Source: JAIBJP01 sp036506175 (GTDB lineage: Bacteria; Actinomycetota; Thermoleophilia; Gaiellales; Gaiellaceae). From it: 19,847 nucleotides of DNA. The notes under the pieces are model-generated. The model had not been told where the DNA came from. It saw nothing but the letters and a program-made list of their open reading frames with translations, and ran no database searches. Shown piece after piece: positions 1-7,615 of the stretch (within the stretch, counting starts at the first letter, position 1; each line of letters begins with the position of its first letter). The stretch spans positions 1-19,847 of the forward strand of contig DASXSE010000106.1 of assembly GCA_036506175.1 (NCBI GenBank). Reading direction: 5' to 3'. A program made the translations under genes and the position numbers.

Positions 1-1983
1 ATCCGCCAGCTCAGTCTCGTCGCGTTCTTGATGGCAGAGCGGCGGCCCCTGACCGCCCGGGACATCAAGTCGACGGTCGAAGGCTACTCCGAGATGTCGG
101 ACGAAGCGTTCGCGCGCCGCTTCTACTCGGACCGCAGCGAGCTCATCAACCTCGGGGTTCCACTCCACTCGCAGCGGGACGAGTTCACGGGCGAGGAGCT
201 GTACACGCTGCGCTCGGAGAACTACTTCCTGCCCGCGCTCGACCTGAAGGAAGACGAGCTCGCGGCGCTTCAGACAGCCCTCTACCTCCTCGAGGGCCAG
301 TTCGCCTACGCCGAGCCGCTGCGCTTGGCGCTTCAGAACCTGGCCCTGGGTCGCCCGGGCTTCGTGGAGGAACCGACCCAGACGGCCGTCCGGATCGAGG
401 TGCGCGACCCGGACTATTCCGTCGAGATGTCTGGCCGGCTGACGAAGCTCGAGAACGCCATTTCGAAGCAGCGGACAGTGAAGTTCACCTACTGGTCTAT
501 CCACAGCAACAAGACGAGGGAGCGGACGGTGAACCCCTACGCGCTCCTCCCTGAGCAAGGCTCGTGGTATCTCATCGGACAGGATCTCGGCGAGAACGCT
601 GAGCGCACGTTCCGCGTCTCCCGCATCCAGGGCGACATTCGGTTCGCCACGCGCCGGGAGCGCGACTTCCGCGCTCCGGAGTTCGATCCGAGCCCTTATC
701 GCGGCCGCCAGCCCTGGCAGTGGGGCGAGCCTGTGGGGGAGGCTGAGATCGAGCTCGACCCCGACACGGCCTGGTGGGCCGAGCGCGTGATCGAGCGGGG
801 AACGGTCGAGAACGGCGTCCTCACCACCCCCTATGCCGACCTCGGCCAGCTCGCGGGCTGGGTGCTGCGGCAAGAGGGCCGGGCCCGTCCGCTCTCGCCG
901 CCCGAGCTCGTGGACGAGGTGCAACTCGGCCTCGCGCGCGTGGTCGACGCCCACCAGCGCGAGCCGAGCAAGCCCCCGCGGGCTTCAGCCGTCAAGCGTC
1001 AGGCCGACGCCCTCGACCGTCCGGCCGGGCCAGTAGCGCCTGAGCGCTTTGGAGTCCTCCAAGCGCTCCTGGCGTACCTGCTCAGCCGCTGCGGCGAGAG
1101 CTCCTCGGCGGACATTCCCGCGGAAGAGCTCGTTGAGCGCTTCCACATCCCGCCCGACCAGCTGGACGACCATCTCCAGCTCCTCAACCTCGTCAATTTC
1201 GGCGGGGGCTGTTACGCGGTCTACGCGGCCCTGGAGGACGGCCGCGTGCACGTCGAGAAGGAGCTCTTCGGAGACACGTTCAGGAAGCCGCCGCGGCTGA
1301 CTCCTCTCGAAGCGCGCGCGATTCAGCTGGCGCTCGAGTACGTCGGCCCGTCCATCGCAGCCCAAGCCCATACGCCGCTCGACCGGGTACGGCGGAAGCT
1401 CGCCGAGACCTTCGGCGAGTTCGACGTCGACACCGCGCCGCGCCGCTCGGCCGTGAGCGCCGAGGAGGAGCTGATCGCCACCTTCTCGCGCGCGATCGTC
1501 GAGCAGCGTGTGGTCGAGATCGAGTACGCCGCCGTAGGTGAAGAGATGAGCGTCCGCGAGATCGAACCGCATGCGCTCGAGCGCGAGCTTCCCTGGTGGT
1601 ACGTGCACAGCTGGGACCGCACGCGAGATGCGCAGCGGAGCTTCCGCCTGGACCGCATGCGGCGGGCGGAGCTCCTCGACGAGACCTTCGAGCTCCGGCC
1701 AGGCCTCGTGCCGCAGAAGCTGCGGGACACCGGGACTGCTCGCGTTCTCTTCTCGCCGGTCGTGGCGCGCTGGCGAATCGAACGCGGTGCGACGCCCCTC
1801 TCGCGCGGCTACGCGCTGGAGGACGTCCGCGTAGGCGGGCCGGACTGGCTCGTCGGCGAGATCCTCTCGTTCCGGGGGGAGGCGGAGGTGCTCGAGCCAG
1901 CGGCCCTGCGCAAGGAAGTCCTCCGACGGGCCAAGCGGCTCAAGAGCGTCCTCGGCAAGAAGCCCGTGCGAGCGCGCGGCTGA
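1..1983 (+). CDS. Double WYL-domain transcriptional regulator (PafB-PafC fusion type), 5' partial
   Basis: The frame is open to the first base of the window, and the residues before the first usable start (TTG at 28, ATG at 31) read as the first helix of a DeoR-like winged HTH, so the true start lies upstream. Numbering from base 28, the protein has two similar halves: HTH remnant 1-60, WYL domain about 140-215 (SWYLIG), WCX-like tail about 235-308, second HTH about 335-400, second WYL about 480-556 (WWYVHSW), and second WCX about 565-640. Family knowledge: PafB and PafC of mycobacteria are two such proteins acting as a heterodimer in the LexA/RecA-independent DNA-damage response; some actinobacteria carry them as one fused chain. 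WYL domains are thought to sense nucleic-acid ligands. The PafBC identity is inferred from the doubled architecture; other tandem WYL regulators are possible. The GST-like gene starts 13 bp downstream on the same strand. Confidence 0.85.
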   Translation: MRQLSLVAFLMAERRPLTARDIKSTVEGYSEMSDEAFARRFYSDRSELINLGVPLHSQRDEFTGEELYTLRSENYFLPALDLKEDELAALQTALYLLEGQFAYAEPLRLALQNLALGRPGFVEEPTQTAVRIEVRDPDYSVEMSGRLTKLENAISKQRTVKFTYWSIHSNKTRERTVNPYALLPEQGSWYLIGQDLGENAERTFRVSRIQGDIRFATRRERDFRAPEFDPSPYRGRQPWQWGEPVGEAEIELDPDTAWWAERVIERGTVENGVLTTPYADLGQLAGWVLRQEGRARPLSPPELVDEVQLGLARVVDAHQREPSKPPRASAVKRQADALDRPAGPVAPERFGVLQALLAYLLSRCGESSSADIPAEELVERFHIPPDQLDDHLQLLNLVNFGGGCYAVYAALEDGRVHVEKELFGDTFRKPPRLTPLEARAIQLALEYVGPSIAAQAHTPLDRVRRKLAETFGEFDVDTAPRRSAVSAEEELIATFSRAIVEQRVVEIEYAAVGEEMSVREIEPHALERELPWWYVHSWDRTRDAQRSFRLDRMRRAELLDETFELRPGLVPQKLRDTGTARVLFSPVVARWRIERGATPLSRGYALEDVRVGGPDWLVGEILSFRGEAEVLEPAALRKEVLRRAKRLKSVLGKKPVRARG

Positions 1984-1996
1984 GCGCAGCTAGCCG

Positions 1997-2593
1997 TTGC
2001 TCCTCTACGACAACCCGGATTCGGGCAACTGCTACAAGGTTCGCCTCCTTCTCGCCCATCTGGGGATCCCCTATGAACGGCGCGAGCTGTCTGTGGAGGA
2101 CAGGTCGAATCGCGGCGAGGTGCTGGGCGGATTGAATCCCGCCCAGCGGGTGCCCACGGTCGTCTTCGACGATGGGCGCTCGCTGGGTGAATCCGGCGCG
2201 ATCCTCTGGTATTTCGGCGAGGGGACAAGCTTCGTTCCCGAGGACCGCTACGAGCGCGGCCAGATGCTCCAATGGATGTTCTTCGAGCAGTACGACCACG
2301 AGCCGGCGATCGCGGTCGCGCGCTTTTGGCTCACACACGGGCGCGCCGCCGCGTTTGCCGACCGGATTCCCGAGAAGATGGAAGCGGGCCACAAGGCCTT
2401 GCGGGCCATGGAGGTCCACCTCGACGGGCGGAGGTTTCTCGTCGGCGAGGGCATGACGCTGGCTGACATCGCCCTCTATGCCTACACGCACGTGGCCAAC
2501 GAGGGCGGTTTCGATCTCGCTGCATATCCCGCGATCCGCGCGTGGCTGGACAGCGTGGCCGCCGAGCCCGGCCACGTCCCGATCACCGCCTAA
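1997..2593 (+). CDS. Glutathione S-transferase-like protein
   Basis: 198 residues. The N-terminal third is a thioredoxin-fold GST domain: YDNPDSGNCYKVRLLL, then the cis-Pro segment RVPTVVFDDG and the ES-x-AI motif (SLGESGAILWYF). A helical C-terminal GST domain follows, with the conserved FLVGEGMTLADIALYAYTH segment near residues 145-165. Such proteins are cytosolic and conjugate or reduce thiol adducts; the thiol used here is unknown, because most actinobacteria lack glutathione. The start is a TTG 13 bp after the regulator stop. It is the only start giving the canonical first beta strand; no ATG or GTG lies nearby and no Shine-Dalgarno is visible. The gene probably shares a transcript with the regulator. 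It ends 2 bp before the stop of convergent queG. Confidence 0.85.
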   Translation: MLLYDNPDSGNCYKVRLLLAHLGIPYERRELSVEDRSNRGEVLGGLNPAQRVPTVVFDDGRSLGESGAILWYFGEGTSFVPEDRYERGQMLQWMFFEQYDHEPAIAVARFWLTHGRAAAFADRIPEKMEAGHKALRAMEVHLDGRRFLVGEGMTLADIALYAYTHVANEGGFDLAAYPAIRAWLDSVAAEPGHVPITA

Positions 2594-2595
2594 AG

Positions 2596-3594
2596 CTAGC
2601 CGTTCGCCAGGCGCCCGGCCGCCCAGCGGGCGTGCTCGCGAATCATCTCGTCCGGATCGTCGCAGTAGGCGCCGACGGCATCGGCGAGGGCAGGATCGCC
2701 CGAGTTCCCGGCTGCGACCAGCGCATTCCGCTTCAGGTACCGCGCGTCGTTTCGCGGGAAGTAGAGACGGTCGTAGCGTTCCCGCAGCTCGTCGTGGGGC
2801 GTGTCGAGCCAGTCGAGGAGCGAGACGACGGGCTCTGCATCCGCCGGGAGTTCTTCCCCGCCGCGCCGTTTCTCGACGCCACGGTTCCAAGGGCAGACGT
2901 CCTGGCAGATGTCGCAGCCGTACACCTGCTCGCCGAGCGCGGCGCGATATGGCTTTGGGATCGCATCCGGCGCCTGCGTCCAGTACGAAAGACAGCGCGT
3001 CGAGTCGAGCACGCCCGGCTCGTCCAGTGCGTGGGTGGGACAGGCGTCGATGCAGCGGGTGCACGACCCGCAGTCCGCCGCCAGGGGCGCGCTCGGCTCG
3101 ATCTCGGCGTCCGTGACAAGCGTGCCCAGGACGACCCATGAGCCAAAACGGCGGGTGATCAGGAGCGTGTTCTTACCGTAGAAGCCGATGCCCGCGCGGG
3201 CGGCCCCCTCGCGGTCGACATGCTGGTTCGCGTCGACGAGGACGCGGTAGCGACCGCCAATCCGCTCTCCGAGCTCCGTCAGCTTGGCGCGGAGATCCGC
3301 GTAGTTGTCCCTCCACGCATAACGGGGCAACCTTCCTTCACCCGGAGCTGTTTCAGGGCCAGGCACGTAGTACGACAGCGCCGCGGAGACGACGGTGCGC
3401 GCACCCGGCAGCAGGGTCTCGGGATGACAGGAGACCTCGGGCTGCGCCATCGTGAACCGCATGCGGGCGAAGAGACCGCGCGCCTTGCGCTCACGGATGT
3501 CGTTCTCAGTACCTTCGTAAGGCTCTGCCGGTGCAGCGCCCACGACGTCGATCCCGAGCTCGCGGGCGATGCGCTCGAGCTCCCGCTGGGTCAT
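2596..3594 (-). CDS. queG: Epoxyqueuosine reductase QueG
   Basis: 332 residues, cytosolic. QueG performs the last step of queuosine synthesis, reducing epoxyqueuosine to queuosine in tRNA with a cobalamin cofactor and two [4Fe-4S] clusters. Visible evidence: a ferredoxin-like module C175-x2-C178-x2-C181-x3-C185-P (CGSCTRCIDACP), C201, and C227-x2-C230-x3-C234 (GCDICQDVCPWN). The segment VDANQHVDREGAARAG around 120-135 holds the Asp (D121) expected to act as proton donor. The C-terminus (about 285-330) is a HEAT-like helical tail. The ATG start at 3592-3594 is preceded 6 nt upstream by a TACGGT hexamer, fitting a leaderless mRNA. It is divergent from the oxidoreductase gene across a 44-bp gap. 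No other queuosine gene is in the window. Confidence 0.93.
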   Translation of the reverse strand: MTQRELERIARELGIDVVGAAPAEPYEGTENDIRERKARGLFARMRFTMAQPEVSCHPETLLPGARTVVSAALSYYVPGPETAPGEGRLPRYAWRDNYADLRAKLTELGERIGGRYRVLVDANQHVDREGAARAGIGFYGKNTLLITRRFGSWVVLGTLVTDAEIEPSAPLAADCGSCTRCIDACPTHALDEPGVLDSTRCLSYWTQAPDAIPKPYRAALGEQVYGCDICQDVCPWNRGVEKRRGGEELPADAEPVVSLLDWLDTPHDELRERYDRLYFPRNDARYLKRNALVAAGNSGDPALADAVGAYCDDPDEMIREHARWAAGRLANG

Positions 3595-3600
3595 GAAAAG

Positions 3601-3606
3601 ACCGTA
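3601..3606 (-). promoter_or_regulatory. Putative -10 element of queG (leaderless)
   Basis: On the minus strand the hexamer TACGGT ends 6 nt before the queG ATG, placing the expected transcription start at or next to the start codon. No Shine-Dalgarno is present. No convincing -35 hexamer is seen; its expected position overlaps the -10 of the divergent gene. Confidence 0.45.
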
Positions 3607-3626
3607 GCACCGCGAAATCCCAAGGT

Positions 3627-3632
3627 TAGGAT
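3627..3632 (+). promoter_or_regulatory. Putative -10 element of the MDR oxidoreductase gene (leaderless)
   Basis: TAGGAT ends 6 nt before the GTG start at 3639, with no Shine-Dalgarno between. The same hexamer and spacing precede the gene at 17905. It sits back to back with the queG -10 in a 44-bp divergent intergenic region. Confidence 0.45.
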
Positions 3633-3638
3633 GCGGTC

Positions 3639-4622
3639 GTGAAGGCGGTGCGCATCCACGAGGATGGCGGTCCCGAGGTCCTGCGTTACGAGGACGTCGA
3701 CGATCCCTCTCCGGGCCCGGGCGAAATCCTCATTCGTCTGCACGCGGCGTCGCTCAACCATCTCGACTGCTGGGTCCGCCAGGGTCTGCCGTCGGTCCCC
3801 AAGCCTCGCATCCTCGGCGCCGACGGCGCCGGCGTGGTAGCCGGCTTCGGACCAGGCGCCGATTCCTTCTCGGAGGGCGACCGGGTCGTCATCAACCCCG
3901 GTCTCGACGACGGCGCGCGCATCGTCGGCGAGCACATGGACGGCACACATGCGGAGCTGGTCGTCGTTCCAGCTGAGAACGTCTACCCTATTCCGGCCGA
4001 CCTCTCGTTCGAAGAGGCCGCTGCCTTCCCGCTCGTCTTCGAGACGGCCTACCGCATGCTCGTCACGAAAGCGGATCTCCAGGGGGGCGAGTGGGTGCTC
4101 TTGTGGGGAATTGGCAGCGGAGTCGCCTCGGCCGGCTTCGTCATTTCGAAGGCCCTCGGGGCGCGGACGATCGTCACATCCTCGAGTGACGAGAAACTCG
4201 AGCGCGCGCGCGAGCTGGGCGCCGACGCCGCGGTCAACCATGCGACCGACGACGTGGCGGCTGTGGTCAAGGAAGCCACCGATAGGCGGGGGGCCGACGT
4301 CGTCGTCGAGCACGTCGGAGAGGCGACGTGGAAAACGTCCCTACAGGCCGCCGGGCAGAATGCGCGCGTCGTCGTCTGCGGCGCCACGAGCGGCCCGAAT
4401 CCTCCCGCTCAGCTCCATCGCATCTGGTGGAAGCAGCTGACCATCTTCGGTTCCACGATGGGGACGAAGGAGGATTTCGAGGGGGCGTACGAGCTCATCG
4501 CGAACGGCGCCGCGAAGCCCATCGTCGACCGTACATTCCCGCTCGAAGAGGCAGCGGCCGCGCACCAGTACCTGGAAGCGGGCCGCCAGTTCGGCAAGGT
4601 CGTCTTCGAGATCCCTGGCTAA
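3639..4622 (+). CDS. Medium-chain dehydrogenase/reductase, quinone-oxidoreductase-like
   Basis: 327 residues. An N-terminal GroES-like fold (1-125: MKAVRIHEDGGPEVL, then the ASLNHLDCWVRQG segment) is followed by a Rossmann NAD(P)H domain with a nucleotide loop near 150-165 (WGIGSGVASAGFVISKALGA, variant of AxGxVG) and a C-terminal FEGAYELI... GKVVFEI ending. These enzymes reduce quinones, enones or aldehydes with NADPH; the substrate cannot be read from sequence. The four-Cys structural zinc lobe found in many relatives is absent: the chain passes from VVINPG through a short loop directly to GEHMDGTHAELVVVPA. The only Cys near the usual catalytic zinc site lies in the LDCW segment. The GTG start is supported by the canonical N-terminus and by the -10 element 6 nt upstream. 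Confidence 0.88.
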   Translation: MKAVRIHEDGGPEVLRYEDVDDPSPGPGEILIRLHAASLNHLDCWVRQGLPSVPKPRILGADGAGVVAGFGPGADSFSEGDRVVINPGLDDGARIVGEHMDGTHAELVVVPAENVYPIPADLSFEEAAAFPLVFETAYRMLVTKADLQGGEWVLLWGIGSGVASAGFVISKALGARTIVTSSSDEKLERARELGADAAVNHATDDVAAVVKEATDRRGADVVVEHVGEATWKTSLQAAGQNARVVVCGATSGPNPPAQLHRIWWKQLTIFGSTMGTKEDFEGAYELIANGAAKPIVDRTFPLEEAAAAHQYLEAGRQFGKVVFEIPG

Positions 4623-4792
4623 AGCGAAGCTGGCGGCTCTGGGAGCGGCGCTCGCAAAGGAGGCCAGCGAGCGAGCCCGAGACAGTACAAGAGAGGTACG
4701 GCGAGGGCGAGCTCGCGCAGGATCCTGCCGCGAGCGTCGTCAGGCGGCGCAGAGCCGGGCTCTGCACGGCGGCGCCCGCCGGCCCAGAGCCG
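4623..4792. other. Intergenic region between convergent genes, with hairpins
   Basis: 170 bp between two convergent stop codons. I see no credible gene here. It contains two inverted repeats: GCTCGC/GCGAGC (4650-4655 and 4667-4672) and the tight GCAGAG-N5-CTCTGC at 4749-4765. It probably holds 3' ends of both flanking transcripts. Confidence 0.5.
4749..4765. terminator. Candidate bidirectional terminator hairpin
   Basis: A perfect 6-bp stem (GCAGAG/CTCTGC) with a 5-nt CCGGG loop lies between convergent genes, 27 bp past the MIP18 gene stop. It has no T-run on either strand, so it is at best an atypical terminator for a high-GC actinobacterium. Confidence 0.3.
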
Positions 4793-5092
4793 CTAGCCGA
4801 AGCCGAGAATGAACTTGGCGTCGTCCGACATCTTCTCGGGCGACCACGGCGGGTCCCACGTGAGCTCGGGCTCCACCTGCTCGACCCCGGGCATCTCGGC
4901 CACCGTCTCTTGGATCTGCTGCTCGATCATCGGGCCGACAGGGCACCCCATCGACGTGAGCGTGAAAGTGACGTGGACCTTCGGTCCCTCCACTTCGACG
5001 TCATAGAGGAGGCCCAGCTCGACGATGTCCATGCCGAGCTCCGGGTCCTCGACGGCCCGCAGAGCTTCGAAAACGTCTTCGCGCGTAGGCAT
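4793..5092 (-). CDS. MIP18/DUF59 family Fe-S cluster assembly protein (SufT/PaaD-like)
   Basis: 99 residues forming a single DUF59 domain. The conserved opening EDPELGMDIVELGLLY (15-30) and the invariant-Cys loop TSMGCPVGP (Cys50) are present, followed by a WDPPWSPEKMSDDAK tail typical of this family. Known relatives help deliver or assemble Fe-S clusters in the cytosol (SufT, the eukaryotic CIA protein Cia2/MIP18), and PaaD helps a phenylacetyl-CoA oxygenase. In many actinobacteria the gene sits at the end of a suf operon; here it stands alone, convergent with the oxidoreductase and divergent from the LuxR-type gene. The ATG has no Shine-Dalgarno but has TAGACT ending 7 nt upstream. The generic MIP18 assignment is firm; the exact client is not. 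Confidence 0.9.
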   Translation of the reverse strand: MPTREDVFEALRAVEDPELGMDIVELGLLYDVEVEGPKVHVTFTLTSMGCPVGPMIEQQIQETVAEMPGVEQVEPELTWDPPWSPEKMSDDAKFILGFG

Positions 5093-5099
5093 GGGAGTG

Positions 5100-5105
5100 A
5101 GTCTA
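5100..5105 (-). promoter_or_regulatory. Putative -10 element of the DUF59 gene (leaderless)
   Basis: TAGACT on the minus strand ends 7 nt before the ATG at 5092. The same hexamer precedes ccmE with a 6-nt spacing. Confidence 0.4.
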
Positions 5106-5116
5106 GCGACTTGGTT

Positions 5117-5147
5117 ACCTTGGGTACTCCGCCCCGCGAGCCAAGGT
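5117..5147. promoter_or_regulatory. Inverted repeat upstream of the LuxR-type gene
   Basis: ACCTTGG (5117-5123) and CCAAGGT (5141-5147) form a perfect 7-bp inverted repeat with 17 bp between. The right arm lies just where the -35 of the downstream promoter would be. It could be an operator, possibly autoregulatory, or chance. Confidence 0.25.
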
Positions 5148-5168
5148 TTTATCGCTATTGCCGGTGGG

Positions 5169-5174
5169 TATTAT
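5169..5174 (+). promoter_or_regulatory. Putative -10 element of the LuxR-type gene (leaderless)
   Basis: TATTAT ends 6 nt before the ATG at 5181, inside an unusually AT-rich stretch for this window. No Shine-Dalgarno is present, fitting a leaderless transcript. Confidence 0.5.
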
Positions 5175-5180
5175 TTGCCC

Positions 5181-5936
5181 ATGAGCCTCGCCGGGCTCGA
5201 AGCCCCTCCAAGCCCGCGCGAAGAGCTCGAGCAGGCGGTCGAGGCCGTCGACCACTCTGACCTCGCCGCGTCGCTCGAGCGCGTCGTGCGCAAGCTGCCG
5301 CTCGCGATCTCGGTCGAGACGGCGGCCCTCCGTCTGCGCGACAGCGACGCGGAGGGCAATCTTCACCTGGTCGCCGTCGAGGGATCGCCGCCCAGCGACC
5401 GCCTCACGCTCCTCTTCAGCCCTCAGACGATTGCCCAGGCGCGGTCGATCTTCGTCCTCGGGCACCGACACACGCTCGGCCGGATGATCGGCGCCCGCTG
5501 GCTCCGCGGGGAATGGCTGAAGGACGATGGGGAGCCGATCGGAACCCTCACCGTGGCGTCCCGGACCGAGCGACGCCCGGACGATGCTGCCCTCGTCCTC
5601 CTGGCCGACATTGCGAGACGGCTGTCCGCCCGGCTGGAGAGAGCCGATCGCCGGGTGACCACGCTGGAGCTCCTTGCCCGCCAGGTTGCCAGCAACTCGA
5701 TCTTCGTAGCCGAGGATGCGCCCGAAAGCGTCCGTCGGGCCCTGCGCCCGCGCGAGCTCGCCATCCTCACGCTGTACACCGACGGCCTCAGCGCCCAGGA
5801 GATCGCGGACCTCTATGTCATCTCGACGCACACGGTCCGCACGCACATCAAGAACGCGTACCGAAGGCTCGGCGTCCATTCGCGGTCCGAGGCCGAGGAG
5901 TTCGTCCGCTCCCAGCGCGTGCTCGAACTGCTCTAG
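5181..5936 (+). CDS. LuxR-family transcriptional regulator with N-terminal GAF-like region
   Basis: 251 residues from the ATG at 5181. A longer frame runs from 5025 but overlaps the divergent DUF59 gene and adds low-complexity residues, so I reject it. Residues about 20-165 look like a degenerate GAF-like sensor (ASLERVVRKLPLAISVETAALRL, then EPIGTLTVASR, then LLADIARRLSARLERADRR leading into a linking helix). Residues 187-248 form a LuxR/GerE HTH: LRPRELAILTLYTDGLSAQE, with recognition helix STHTVRTHIKNAYRRLGVHS. No phospho-acceptor receiver domain is visible, so it is not a standard response regulator; a small-molecule or redox input is a guess. Its stop lies 3 bp from the stop of the convergent GlpX-like gene. 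Confidence 0.82.
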   Translation: MSLAGLEAPPSPREELEQAVEAVDHSDLAASLERVVRKLPLAISVETAALRLRDSDAEGNLHLVAVEGSPPSDRLTLLFSPQTIAQARSIFVLGHRHTLGRMIGARWLRGEWLKDDGEPIGTLTVASRTERRPDDAALVLLADIARRLSARLERADRRVTTLELLARQVASNSIFVAEDAPESVRRALRPRELAILTLYTDGLSAQEIADLYVISTHTVRTHIKNAYRRLGVHSRSEAEEFVRSQRVLELL

Positions 5937-5939
5937 TAG

Positions 5940-6917
5940 CTAGCCGAGCAGGCGAACTTCCTCGCGCCGCTCGCGGGCGAAGAAGTGGATCCCGTCCACG
6001 AAGCGCACCCAGTTGTGCCGGGTGCACATGACGATGGAGTGGGTGCGGGCGCTGTCGGCGAGGAAGCGCACGCCGCGGAGCAGGTCGCCGTTCGTGACGC
6101 CCGTGGCAGCGACGATGACCTCGCCGGGGGCGAGCTCGTCCGTCGTGAACACCTTGTTGACGTCCTCGATTCCGTGCTCTTGAGCGGCCTCGATCTCTCC
6201 CCGCGTGGTAGGCCAGAGCTGTGCCTGCAGCTCGCCTCCGAGGCAGCGGAGGGCGGCGGCGGACAGGAGCGCCTGCCGGGCCCCGCCGATCCCGATCGCA
6301 AGGTGGTCGTTCGTGCCGCGAATCGCTGCGGTGATGGAGGCAGTCACGTCGCCGTCCTGGATCAGCTTGATGCGGGCGCCCGCTGCCCGGATCTCTTCGA
6401 TCAGATCGTGGTGGCGCGGCCTGTCGAGGACGATCGTCGTGATGTCGCGCGTGTTGCGGCCGAAGGCGTCGGCGATCTCCCGAACGTTGTCCGCCACGGG
6501 CCGACTCAGGTCGATACGGCCACGCGCGACCGGGCCGACGGCCATCTTCCGCATGTACATCTGCGGCAGGCTCGGAAAGCTGCCCTGTTCGCCGACGGCG
6601 ATCATCGCCATTGCGCCGTAGTCGCCTCGGGCGACCACAGCCCGGCCCTCGAGCGGGTCCACGGCGAGGTCGACACCCTCTCCCCCGCGTCCAACGACCG
6701 TCCCGATCGCGAGCGGGTCGTCCTCGACCTCGCTGCCGACGATGATGTGCCCTTCGATCTCGAGGCCTTCGAGCCCCTCGCGCATCGCGTCCGCCGCCGA
6801 CTGCTCCGCTCCCTCGACATCACCCCGGCCGAGCCAGCGCGCACTGGCAAGGGCGGCGGCCTCGGTCACCGCTGCGTAGGCGTCGCAGCGGCAAAGCGTT
6901 TTCACCTGCGTGCTCAA
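5940..6917 (-). CDS. Divergent GlpX-like (class II fructose-1,6-bisphosphatase family) phosphatase
   Basis: 325 residues, matching GlpX length. Family landmarks are clear: VTEAAALASARWLGRGD (D33), AVDPLEG (D87, E90), QMYMRKMAVGP, VLDRPRHHDLI, AATGVTNGDLLRGVRF and a THSIVM tail. Several active-site positions are not canonical. The Thr after the usual DPIEG is Arg92; the GEGExDEAP metal loop reads GSEVEDDP (61-68); and the Glu of GGAPEG is Gln215 (GGARQA). GlpX enzymes hydrolyse the 1-phosphate of fructose 1,6-bisphosphate, some also sedoheptulose 1,7-bisphosphate; with these changes the substrate or even the activity is uncertain. The TTG start overlaps the kinase stop (TTGA), indicating translational coupling at the end of the four-gene operon. 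Confidence 0.82.
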   Translation of the reverse strand: MSTQVKTLCRCDAYAAVTEAAALASARWLGRGDVEGAEQSAADAMREGLEGLEIEGHIIVGSEVEDDPLAIGTVVGRGGEGVDLAVDPLEGRAVVARGDYGAMAMIAVGEQGSFPSLPQMYMRKMAVGPVARGRIDLSRPVADNVREIADAFGRNTRDITTIVLDRPRHHDLIEEIRAAGARIKLIQDGDVTASITAAIRGTNDHLAIGIGGARQALLSAAALRCLGGELQAQLWPTTRGEIEAAQEHGIEDVNKVFTTDELAPGEVIVAATGVTNGDLLRGVRFLADSARTHSIVMCTRHNWVRFVDGIHFFARERREEVRLLG

Positions 6918-7615
6918 GCCCGGACGCGCTCGACGTCGCCGAGCACGAGGTCGATGACGCGATCGACCGTCCCTTCGACCTTCTCGTTCTGGATCACAGG
7001 CACGTTTGCCTTGGCGGCACGCTCGACGAGGTAATCCTGGATCTTGCGGATCTCGGGCAGGGCGCGGAGATACTTCTGGAAAGGCCGGAGGCCTTCCTCG
7101 TCACGGGTCCAGAAGTGCGCGGCATGCTCCTCCTCGTCATCGATGGCGAGGAGCACCTGACAGATGACTGCGCCCTCGACGGGCGGGATGAGGCCAGGCA
7201 CGAGATGAACCCCTTCGAGGGCGAGCGAATAGCCCTCCTCGATCGCGCGGGCCAGGACCGCCTTCACGCCGACGAGGACGTTCCGTGTCTGCTCGAGGAA
7301 GCCGATCAGAAGGGCGTCCGATTCGACTCCCTCCGGGCCGGCCACAGCCGGGCCGGCCTCAAAGCTCGAGTAATGAATCGAAGGCATGAACTCACGGGAG
7401 AAGAACGCGCGCATGGTCTGACGCACCACGTCCGTCGACGTGACCCGCGTGATGCCGAGGCGGTGCGCGACCTCGGTCGCAACCGTGGACTTTCCAGTTC
7501 CGGTGGCGCCGCCGACCAGGACGACCAGCGGCATCTCGAGCTTGTGGAGCGCCTCGAGCGCCGATTCGGACGCGGTCGACATCAGGGCGGAATCAGGCGG
7601 GTGGCGGTCGGTCAT
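6914..7615 (-). CDS. 2-phosphoglycerate kinase-like P-loop kinase
   Basis: 233 residues, cytosolic. The Walker A GGATGTGKST (35-44) is followed by STDVVRQTMRAFF, HYSSFEAGPAV and EGVHLVPG, the signature order of archaeal 2-phosphoglycerate kinase. That enzyme makes 2,3-diphosphoglycerate from 2-phosphoglycerate and ATP, the first committed step to cyclic 2,3-diphosphoglycerate. The archaeal enzyme is longer (about 300 residues) and begins with an ATP-cone-like domain; here only the kinase core is present. The ATG overlaps the synthetase stop (ATGA); an internal ATG at residue 12 is the alternative start. Position between the synthetase and the GlpX-like gene strongly supports the functional call. 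Confidence 0.85.
   Translation of the reverse strand: MTDRHPPDSALMSTASESALEALHKLEMPLVVLVGGATGTGKSTVATEVAHRLGITRVTSTDVVRQTMRAFFSREFMPSIHYSSFEAGPAVAGPEGVESDALLIGFLEQTRNVLVGVKAVLARAIEEGYSLALEGVHLVPGLIPPVEGAVICQVLLAIDDEEEHAAHFWTRDEEGLRPFQKYLRALPEIRKIQDYLVERAAKANVPVIQNEKVEGTVDRVIDLVLGDVERVRA

Noticed and set aside
1940..3139. A 399-residue minus-strand frame across the GST and queG genes
   Set aside because: It is antisense to the GST-like gene and out of frame with queG, and shows no domain.
5025..5180. Longer N-terminus of the LuxR-type protein
   Set aside because: It overlaps the divergent DUF59 gene and its promoter; the ATG at 5181 has a -10 at the usual spacing.
5985..7034. A 349-residue + strand frame opposite the GlpX-like and kinase genes
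   Set aside because: It is antisense to two clearly recognisable genes and has no recognisable motif; long shadow frames are expected at this GC content.
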